Assembly (NCBI GenBank): GCA_030549775.1
Contig: CM060177.1
Location: 65,104,638-65,168,637 of the forward strand
DNA length: 64,000 nucleotides
Origin: Tamarix chinensis
Lineage: Eukaryota; Streptophyta; Magnoliopsida; Caryophyllales; Tamaricaceae
Direction of reading: 5' to 3'
Below the pieces are notes generated by a model, which saw only the letters and a program-made list of their open reading frames with translations, did not search any database and was not told where the DNA came from. The position numbers and the translations under genes are program-made. Shown in pieces: positions 55,498 through 64,000 of the stretch; the stretch's first letter is position 1, and each line of letters starts with the position of its first letter.

Positions 55498-56672
55498 TTA
55501 AATTACAAAGCATGGATATGCTTCTTCCTCATCCATAGTTAATATTTCATTAGGAGATTCAACTTCTAAATCCTCATCATCACTACATGGTTCCATGTTT
55601 TCTATTTCATGTAAGGTTAAGGCTCTTTGGTTAGGACAATCTCTAGAAAAATGTCCATATCCTTTACATTTGAAACATTGTTTATTTTCCATTTCAACTA
55701 CCTTATTTTTACCTTTATCATCTCAATTCTTCTTTTTATCATATGAAAATGTTGATTTAGGTGTAAAGGTGTTAGAATAGGGTTTAGTTAAAGTTGAAGC
55801 ATTAGAATTAACATAGGCTTTAGTTGTTTTAGTTTATCTTTCAAATTTCATAGCTAATTTAATCAAGTCATCAAGAGAATCATAAGATTACATGTCAACT
55901 TTGTCTCTTATCAAATTATTCAAGCCACTTAAATATCTAGCATATTTTTGTTCTTTTCTTTCATGAACATCACAAATAAGGGCTAGTCTTTCAAATTCCC
56001 TAGTATATTCTTCTACACTAAATAAACCTTACCTTAGAGTAGTCATTTTAACATACATATCTTCCTCATACTCTCTAGGCACAAATTTCTTTCTTAGGTG
56101 CTTTTTAAGTTTTTTCCAAGATTTTATTTTTGACTTCTCTTGTATTTCTCTTATTGTTTTTAAATTATCATACTAAATTCGAGCAAACTTTTTAAACTTA
56201 ATAGTAGCTAGTTTGCATTTTCTTTTATCCTCATATTATTTAAATTCAAAAATAGCCTCAATCTCATGCAACCATTCAAAAAATGACTCCACATTCAAAT
56301 CACCATAAAATTCAGGAAAATCAAGTTTAATACCTTAATATTCATGGTATGCCTTACCTGAAATGTAGGTGGTCTTCTTCGGTTGCTTGAGCCAAAGGAA
56401 CTCATCTCATATTATCCATCTTCATGGTGATGCATGTTGGAATGTCCACGTCCACTCTTTGCATGATATATAGGCATCATTCTTCCTTCCACACTATCAT
56501 GTGTGGTTTCCATGCGAACTTGCCATGGTTTATGCTTTTCTTGTTCAGCCAATTTAGCTTCCACACTTTGTAGTTGATGTTGAAGTATGTTTTGATTTTG
56601 CAATTGAGCATCCATGCGTGTGGTGAGGATCTTGATAGACTCTACCAAGGCACACACTTGTTCACTAGCCAT
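55498..56672 (-). pseudogene. gag: Degenerate gag of copy C
   Basis: Minus-strand ATG at 56672 (M-A-S-E-Q-V). Stops occur near 56415 and in the capsid. The TAA after K-R-T-R shared by copies A and B is absent here. The knuckle C-F-K-C-K-G-Y-G-H-F-S-R-D-C (about 55636-55678) is complete. Confidence 0.8.
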
Positions 56673-56989
56673 GGTGAAGGTTGACACACAACTCGTTTTA
56701 TTGCACAAAATAGATTCCACAAAGTGTAGATGCTGGAATTTGTTTTTCCTACAACCAAACAAGGCACAACACTTTGCTAATTCACAATCAAATTAATTTT
56801 CACTACCTGCGGTCCTTGATTAGGCACAAAGGAGAGGATGTAGCCACAAGAACACCGGCTTCACATAGGGACACAAGGAATGGAAGTGATCTTCTATATA
56901 TGGCCCAAGATTCAGCCACATAAAATCATAGAGTGTTGATTGATTCCTTCAACTCATGCACATCTTCAAGTTGAAGATTCGACTTGTTA

Positions 56990-57359
56990 CAATTAACTAC
57001 GATACATACATGAAATTATATCAAACCCTAACTTACATAAAATACACTTAGGGTTAGGGTTTACAACAAGTTAATACAACTAATGAGAGTCATCACCATA
57101 TCTTCTTGTTGTAAAGTATCATCCCATGTATGCCATAGTTTTGCATGCTTTGAATACTTGTACACTTTAAAGTGTATTAACATCTTCTTCTTGCAAATAT
57201 GTGACATACCAAAGAGAACAACTTGAATGGTTTTCAACACCAAGCATATACAAATTATCAAGAACATTTAATATGATAGGCTCCAACATTAAGAAATCTA
57301 ATTCTTCCTTACCTTGAGAATTAAGATGAACATGACAATCATTAGATGCTCCTACATCA
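56990..57359 (-). repeat. Partial 5' LTR of copy C
   Basis: About 370 bp of LTR start. It keeps the reading frame seen at the start of the other LTRs (57359 to 57167, G-A-S-N-D-C-H-V-H-L-N-S-Q-G). Confidence 0.75.
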
Positions 57360-57689
57360 ACATAATTCAAAAATAAGAATAATAACATACATCCTATATA
57401 GAAATAAGCACAACAAACACTAGATGGACTCACACCGCAAGAATCATATATCAAAAAGCTCATTTACTTATCATTTTTAGAACTTACCAAGAGAGCATTC
57501 AAAAGAAGCTATATGTAGTACAGTTATAAGTGTCCAACAACACAGTCCATCAACATAAGACAATAATTAAGGCCACAATTATACCAATAATAGATCATTA
57601 TGGTAAAATCAACATTATCTAAACTTAAGCCATTAATTTAAATATTATTCATAATCATCTCTCGAATTATATCTACGTGAATATAGAAA
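57360..57689. other. AT-rich DNA, no gene seen
   Basis: Separates copy C from the minisatellite block at 57690. No domain or transposon end is recognised. Confidence 0.45.
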
Positions 57690-58300
57690 CCCCATTATTA
57701 TAGCCAGTGGATCGAAAATACTACTCTAAGATAGAATGCACATGGCCACTATTATTTGCCAGTAGATTAGTTTCTAGGGTAAAATGCTCTCAGACACTAT
57801 TATCGCCAGTGGATCGGTTTGGCCCTAACTCACATGATGTTCCACTATAAATGATTAGTATCTTTCCTATGATTTATTATCATCAAAGGTTTTTTTATTT
57901 AGCTGGAGACCCCCCACTATTATAGCCGGTGGATCAAAAATACAAATCTAGGACAGAATGCACCTAACCACTATTTTTTGCTGGTGGATCGATCTCTAAG
58001 GTAAAATGTTCCCGGTCACTATTATTGTTAATAGATCGATCGGTCTGGCACTAACTTATGTGGTATTCTACTATACATGATTAGTATCTTTCCCATAATT
58101 TATTATCATCCAAGGTTTGGTTTATTGAGCTCGCAATCCCCTACTATTAAAGCTGGTGGATCGAAAATACATCTCTAAGACAGAATGCACTTGTCCACTA
58201 TCATTTGCTGGTAGATTGATCTTCAGGGCAAAATGCTCCTAGCCACTATTATTGCTGGTCGATTGGTCCGCTCCAGGCTCAATAATCTTCTACATTAACT
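57690..58300. repeat. Diverged higher-order minisatellite, second locus
   Basis: Three higher-order units start near 57693, 57916 and 58142 (about 225 bp apart). Each has monomers on ACTATTATnGCCrGTGGATCG and a linker with CACTATAAATGATTAGTATC, the counterpart of the linker at 28440-28500. Confidence 0.85.
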
Positions 58301-59289
58301 AATTAATATTTTTCCCTTTAATTAACAAATCAATTCTATTTATTTAACTCAAGGGGGAGATCACAAACTTGGAGATACAAAGGTACACCGGTCATACTAA
58401 TGCATACAAGTAGCACCATACCCTCCAACCATCAACCCAAGGACACAAAGGTACCTTGGTTGTACTAGTGCATAAGGACACATAGTATCCTACCGACAAG
58501 GATACCTAATCCATAAATATGCATAACTCCTAAGTAGGTCCATAGAGCTAAATAGAGTAAGATATAGTACCTGGCTAGGGTACTAAGGCACACTAGCAAA
58601 ATCCAGAATACTCATGGGCTAAACCACATCTTTAGGGTAGTGACCCCTAAAGAGCCACCATTCCCGAACTCGAGGTCTTCCACTTTAATTATTAGTGTCT
58701 TAATTAAAGTGACCATGAGAAACACATCAATCACATAATTATTTATTTTTAATTTTTTTTATGTTATTGTTAAGTAATCTTTATTAGTATTATTGTCTAT
58801 GCTAACTGAAATAGTCCACTAAGGCCATCCTAGATTCCAATTCTTATACTTAGACACCTTAGGCCAAAATGAGCACTCCTAAGGCTAAGGATCCTTCTTA
58901 TCATCTATTTTCATCACAGAGTTCATGTTTATTTATTCACATGCCAATATAGGTTATCATATCATAATTATAATTCTGGCCATGGAATCAAGCACTCTAC
59001 ACACCAAATGATCATTGAACATATAAACCCTAACATATACTTCTAGCACACATTTCCAAGAAAAATTAGCAATTAAGGAACCTCTTGCATGATTATGAAA
59101 TCAACATCATAACGCACCCTTAATTATCCATTCAACCCTACATCATGCATTTTTCTTATGGTACATACCAATTTACTAAAACACCCTTATCCTTATAATA
59201 TACATGATTATACTTAAACATGTGATACTAAGACCATAAACCTCTATTTTATTATTTAATATTCCTTATGACTTATTATAAACATTTGT
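58301..59289. other. AT-rich spacer of H2, no gene seen
   Basis: Contains GGACACAAAGGTAC-type short repeats near 58375-58470 and the linker word CTTCCACTTTAATTATTAGTG near 58677. No reading frame is supported. Confidence 0.5.
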
Positions 59290-60235
59290 TAGATCAATTG
59301 CCATGTTATATGAAAATTACCGACTTACTTGCCATGTTATATAAAAATTACCGACTTACCCCTTCTTACTTACAAAATTACTAAAATATCCCTCTTGCTT
59401 GTAAAACTACCAAGTTACCCTTTTTTATTTACCACATTGCCAAATTTCCATTCTTGGTTGAGAAATTACCATTTACCCTTCTTGCTTATGAAATTACAAA
59501 ATTACCCCTCTCAGTTATTAAATTATCAAAATACCCTTCATACTTTTATAATTACCAAAATATCCTTCAACTTGTATAATTGCCAAAATACCCTTCATAC
59601 TTGTATAATTACCAAAATACCCTTCGTACTTGTATAATGACAAATATGCCCTTCATATTTGTATAACTACTAAAATACATTCCATACTTGTATAATAACC
59701 AAAATATCCTTTATATTGGTATAATTACCAATATGCCCTTCATATTTGTATAATTATCAAAAATACCTTTTTTAGTTGTTAAATTACCAAAATACCGTTT
59801 TTATTTATTAAATTACAAATTTACCCTTCTTACTTATTAAATTACCCAAATACCCATTTTTACTTATTAAATTATCAAATTAAGCCTTTCTCATGCAAAA
59901 ATTCCACACTACCCTCCTTATTTGTAAAATTACCAAATTATCCCTTTTATTCATAAAATTACCAACTTACCCCTTTTTCATGCCAAAATTACTAAATCAT
60001 CCTTCTTACTTATTAAATTACCAAATTACCCCCCTTTATTCATAAAATTACTAAGTTATTCCTTTATCATGCTTAAATTACCAAAATACCCTTCTTACTT
60101 ATTAAATTACCAAATTACTCTTTTTATTCATAAAATTACCAAGTTAACCCTTTCTCGTGCCAAAATTACCAAAATATCCTTCTTATTCATTCAATTACCA
60201 AACTACCCCTAACATATAAAATATTAACATCCATG
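59290..60235. repeat. Minisatellite, units 24-30 bp (AATTACCAAAATACCCTTC)
   Basis: About thirty-five imperfect units built on TTGTATAATTACCAAAATACCCTTC. The unit differs from the second minisatellites of H0 and H1 although it takes the same place in the plan. Confidence 0.9.
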
Positions 60236-60849
60236 GTCTACATGCATCATTTAACACGACAAACCCTTATTATTTATTATTAATACCCATTATCACCTAC
60301 CATGCACATTTTTAGGTCACAACCTATGTACAAGTAAATTTACTAAAATGCCCCTAGGGCTCATATTAGCATTATCTCTACTATAAATGACCATATTTAC
60401 TTATCATAACATGTATGTGCATCTAACATAATCATTAATAATAGAGCCCACTATTTCCACACATGTCTCATTTCATACAATAGTGTGTTTTTCATTATAT
60501 CTTCTAATATATTATTAAAAAACAAAAGATGTTTAACAACACATAATATACACACAAAACACATTGCTTAACCCTAATGTGCTAGCATATGTAATTCCAC
60601 ACATTTTAGTAGGGTATAATGGTTACCTTATCTCTAACAATAACTAAACTTTACCAGTACACTAGTTAAAAGCTTAAGCTTGATTAGTAAAAATTTGTAC
60701 TTAAAAATCAAAATTAGCATATTAGTAGTAGAAAATTAAAAGGATAATTTTTTTTTTATCAAAAATCTTATTGAATACATATTAATACTAAATATATTAT
60801 AGCTAAAAGTTTAGTAAAATTAACTTAAAAGGGTGCAGCAACACTCACG
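60236..60849. other. AT-rich part of H2, no gene seen
   Basis: No coding motif. Includes a T run near 60750 and the donor-like word on the minus strand near 60625. Confidence 0.45.
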
Positions 60850-61620
60850 CTGCATGAGTAGCATGGGTTGCATGCACGAAGGGGAAGGAATAGGGTGAAG
60901 GGAGGGTTAGATGAAGGGGAAAGGATGGTCTTATGCAAGCACATTTGAGGGAGTGGTGGAGGGGAGATGGGGCAGTGGTTGGGTGCCAGAAGGGTAGCAG
61001 GGTGTAGGTGGTGATTGAGGATCAGAGAGTGGTGGCTTAGGCCGACAAAGATGACGACGATAAGGTTTGGGAAATGGGTGAAAAGAAGTGAGAAGAAGAA
61101 GAAGAATGAAGGAAAAAGAAGAGGATAAAAAAGGGGTTTGCACGGGGATTTTAGGCAAGGTGAGGTAGGGAGCTGGTAGGGGAGGTGTTAGGTGGTTGAG
61201 GTATGGCTTCGGTGGTGATGGAAGAGGAGGAATGGGTGGCATAAGATGGCATACAGGGAGGAGGGTTGAAAAGATAATAAAAGAGAAGGAAGGGAGAAAG
61301 TGGGATGTAAGGGTGAGCGGTGGTTATTGGGTGGTGTAGGGAGGAAGTAGGGGAGGCAAGAGAGTCTGAGTGGTGGTTGGTTGGGTGGCGAAGATGGTGG
61401 TTGGGGGAAGCAAAACAAAAACAAGGGAGAAGAGGAAAGAAGGCAAAAGAGGGCTCAATAAGGGGACAAGGAGGCTCAAGGAGGGGAGAAAATGGGTTGA
61501 GGAGAAGAAGAAAAAGAAGAGGCAGAGGAGGACATGTTTCATCGGGTTAGGTGGGGGTGTAGGGGGTGCAGCCGCATGGCTTGAGGTGATAGGGAGGAGA
61601 AGAAAAAGGAAAATTAATCT
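60850..61620 (-). repeat. Purine-rich block of H2 (pyrimidine-rich on minus strand)
   Basis: About 770 bp with strong strand asymmetry: almost only A and G on the plus strand. Minus-strand frames are Pro/Ser/Leu-rich by composition. Confidence 0.75.
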
Positions 61621-61884
61621 TTTTTTAGAATAATTTATTATTTTTAAAATTATTAAATTAATCAATTTGTGGACTTTTGATTTGTAAAAATGGATGTGAT
61701 TATTTAAAAAATTAAAATAAATATTTTTAATTTTATCATACTCTTTTTATTTAAATAATTTCCCAAACATATATTTTATTAAAATTAACCCCTTAAATTA
61801 ATATCTTAGATTTTAAGTAAATTAATTTATTAAAATAATTGATCCATCTAATTAATTAAATATCCTACTTTCAAAATTTATTTT
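61621..61884. other. AT-rich junction between H2 and H4
   Basis: About 260 bp of A/T-rich DNA between a purine-rich block on the left and a pyrimidine-rich block on the right. It corresponds to the AT-rich zone of the H family but is shorter than in H1 (about 420 bp) and carries no TGAAATrCCCC start on either strand. Confidence 0.5.
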
Positions 61885-62255
61885 ATTTTTATTTTGCCCC
61901 CTTTCCTTTTCTTTTTTCCTTCTTCTTTTTCCTTCCTTTTTTCATTTATCCTCTTTTCTTTCCCCTTTAGACCGCTCAGACCACCCCTCTTCCTTCCCTC
62001 CCTTTGTCCCATCCAGCCACCTCCCTCCTCCTTTTTTTTCTTTCCTTTTCCTCCCAATTTAGGCCATCCCAACAACCCATTCTCTTCCCCTTCTCCCTTG
62101 CACGTGGATCAATCTACTCCTCTCTTTTTCACCTTCATCCAACCCCGCCAGTCCCCTTTCGTCTTCTTTTTCTTCTTCTTCCCTCGCCTTCCCATCAAAC
62201 CTATGCCTACAAATTCTGCCCCTCTACACCTACACCAGCCAGTTTTCCCTCTCCC
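61885..62255 (+). repeat. H-family copy H4, pyrimidine-rich fragment
   Basis: C/T-rich block like 31630-32340, preceded by AT-rich DNA. It ends abruptly where copy H3 begins with TGAAATACCCC. Confidence 0.5.
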
Positions 62256-64000
62256 TGAAATACCCCAAAATCCTAATTTCCGAAATTATGGCCAAATAAG
62301 GAATTACTAGGGAAATTAAACATATAAATTTATTTACTTAAAATGTAGAGAATTAATTAAGGTAAATTAAGAGGAAAATAATAAAGAATTGAATTGAAAG
62401 AAAATTTGGGTATTTTCCTAATTAGTATGGAGGTTAAGGAAATTTATCTAAAATAGTCTAAACTAAGCAATAAGGGAATTTATTTAATATTTTATAAATA
62501 TTAATATTCTAAACAACCCAAGAATATTCTAAATAATTTATACAAAATCCAAAACCCTAAATAAACCCTTTTCTTTTTCTTTTCCTTCCTTTTCCTTTCT
62601 TTCTTTTCCTTTTTTTTTTCTCTTTTCCTCGTCGGTTGGGCCTTCCTTACCGCGGCCCAACCTTTCTTCTTTCCTTTCTCCCTTCCCGCGGCCTAGCGTC
62701 GTTCGCTGGCCGACGCTTGCGTGCAACGCAGCATTTTGGCCGTTAATCCGCCGAAGCGCCGCGTCGTGATTAATGAATATTATAACCGTTGCCAGCCAAC
62801 GTCACGACGATGCGTTTCGATCGTATAATTAATGAAACGACGCGTCGAGGTTATGAACATTATAACCGTTGCCGACCAGCCGGTTTCTCCCTTCTCTTTT
62901 CTCTCCCTGGACCGCCGGTCTGCCCACGCCCATCGTCTTCTTCCTCGCGCAGACCTGCAACTCGCAGCCTGCCGCCGCTGACAACCTTGTCGTCCGGCCG
63001 TCCTTCCCCTGCCATTCCCGTCCCTTTCTTTCCCAAATCAACCCAGCACAATCGTCCTGCTCCTCACGCATCCTGATTTCCTTTCCTTTTCCCGCACACC
63101 TCTAAACAAGCCTGCCAAACCACAGACCTGCGACCGGCTGCCACCACCGGACGGCGGGCTGCCGCACCTGCCCCTGCGTGTCGTCCTTCTTCCCTTCGTC
63201 GTTTTCCCCTCCTCAATTGCCTATAAATACCCCTCCCGAAACGGCCAAGGCAAGTGCTCCCCTCTGGACCTTGCTGAAACCCTGCCTCGCCGCCGCCAGA
63301 TCAGACGCCCTTTCCGCCGCCTCTAGCAACCGCCGCGACCACCGCCACGCACCAAAACCTTCCTTGCACCACCCTCCATGCAACCAAACCATTGCTGCCC
63401 CCGTTCCTACCCTGCACGTGCCGCCACAACCGTGCGAAATCCCTTGCCCAAAAACCACCCCCGCCACCTCGCACCACCTTCTGCCGCCACATCCGCCGTG
63501 ATCAACCTCCTCTCCATCTCCGAAAGTGACCAGCAGGTCCTCCCCTACCTGCCCATACCATCCTTACTCCCTGCCTCCTTCTCCACCAACCTCCACCATC
63601 TTCCACCACCCTCCTCCACTTTTGGCCGCCACGTCTACCACCACACGCCGCCACCTTTCTCATGCCACCACCCTCATTCCACTCCCCTCTCCCTACTGTC
63701 TCCTCCCTCACATCAAACTCCCCCTTTTCTCCTCCCATATAACCACCACCTCCATCTTTTACTCTCTTCTCCTCCCCCATCGCCGCCGCCATGCGCTGCC
63801 GCCGGACCACCGCCGACCCTAGGTGGTCTTCCACTCATCCCAAGCCTTAAAATTTATTTACATACAGTTACTATTAAGTTAACTAATATTATCATTTCTA
63901 ATATTGTGACTTCTGATATTAAAGTTACCATTTTTACCATACTAACATCCCTTGGAACCCTAACTTCTATTATACTCAACTTTAGTTTTATTTTTATAAG
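62256..64000 (+). repeat. H-family copy H3 (LTR-like), runs off the window
   Basis: Starts TGAAATACCCCAAAATCC, then AT-rich DNA, a pyrimidine-rich block from 62560, GGTTGGGC..TCC..CCGCGGCCC near 62633, TATAAATACCCC at 63222, a long C-rich part and AAGCCTTAAAATTTATTT near 63842. These landmarks match copy H1 in order and spacing. The GC-rich part yields long Pro/Ser/Ala frames on both strands that look compositional. Confidence 0.6.
63222..63229 (+). promoter_or_regulatory. TATA box of H-family copy H3
   Basis: TATAAATA followed by CCCC, at the same relative place as 32247 in copy H1. Confidence 0.6.

Larger units (their letters stand above)
54428..57359 (-). mobile_element. CRM-type copy C, truncated (minus strand)
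   Basis: Same family as copies A and B. In element orientation it starts TGATGTAGGAGCATC at 57359, runs through a shortened LTR, leader, gag, protease and RT, and stops abruptly in RT near 54428, after N-A-P-S-S. The LTR middle and primer site are deleted: LTR sequence joins leader sequence near 56990. RNase H, integrase and 3' LTR are absent. Confidence 0.85.
57690..61620 (-). repeat. H-family copy H2 (minus orientation)
   Basis: On the plus strand the order is: CTATTATAGCCGGTGG minisatellite (57690-58300), AT-rich spacer, second minisatellite (59290-60235), CATGCA-containing block with a rc GTAAG-like word near 60625, then a purine-rich block (60850-61620). Read on the minus strand this is the plan of H1: pyrimidine-rich, GTAAG block, minisatellite. 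No coding domain is seen. Confidence 0.5.

Noticed and set aside
59329..59637. 102-codon plus-strand frame
   Set aside because: It lies wholly in a minisatellite of AATTACCAAAATACCC units and merely reads the repeat.
62789..63834. Many overlapping 60-110 codon frames on both strands near the window end
   Set aside because: The stretch is GC-rich and low in stop codons; frames overlap on both strands, have no recognisable domain and sit in a repeat with a TATA box.

Overview
The window looks like repeat-rich intergenic or pericentromeric DNA from a flowering plant. It is AT-rich, carries chromovirus, Athila-type and CACTA transposons with plant-type primer sites (tRNA-Met, tRNA-Asp), and shows only decayed scraps of cellular genes. 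The species cannot be named from sequence alone. No intact host protein-coding gene, rRNA, tRNA or CRISPR was found. Nearly all long reading frames belong to LTR retrotransposons, most of them broken.

Layout. 1-7076: AT-rich unique DNA with trinucleotide microsatellites, a dispersed duplicated segment (423-1236, second copy 30373-31200), a diverged CRM-like LTR (2225-3046) and minus-strand exon-like remnants, two of which resemble an ABC1-kinase gene. 7077-13364: CRM/Galadriel-type chromovirus copy A, with both LTRs but a degenerate coding region. 13365-14035: unique DNA holding a Rab-GTPase-like exon remnant. 14036-24591: CRM-type copy B, whose 5' LTR is split by a complete minus-strand Reina-type chromovirus (14603-19947, chromodomain visible, 5-bp target duplication GAATT). 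24592-27559: AT-rich unique DNA. 27560-29307: fragment of an unclassified long repeat family (called H here) with a higher-order minisatellite. 29308-30372: one end of a CACTA transposon.

31211-54427 is a third H-family member in plus orientation, with two elements nested almost side by side. The first is a young Athila-lineage element (32362-44814; LTRs almost identical; target duplication ACCGC) with an unbroken pol frame and an intact extra ORF in the envelope position. The second is another CRM/Galadriel-type chromovirus (44842-51839). 54428-57359 is a truncated minus-strand copy C of the first CRM family. 57690-61620 is an H-family copy in minus orientation; 61885-62255 and 62256-64000 are further H-family pieces in plus orientation.

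How the parts relate. The Athila element has the standard plan: LTR, tRNA-Asp primer site, gag, protease, RT, RNase H, integrase, extra ORF, polypurine tract, LTR. Its extra ORF is preceded by five 83-bp repeats carrying a palindrome also found in the LTRs, then by a 5' leader with good splice sites, which suggests separate transcriptional control. The CRM-type copies let pol read through the polypurine tract into the LTR. In-frame stops across unrelated families fall mostly where Gln (CAA/CAG) or Trp (TGG) is expected, consistent with C-to-T decay of methylated DNA. The clearest leads are the spliced-looking Athila ORF3 with its repeat array, the undescribed H family, and the clustered gene-fragment remnants.
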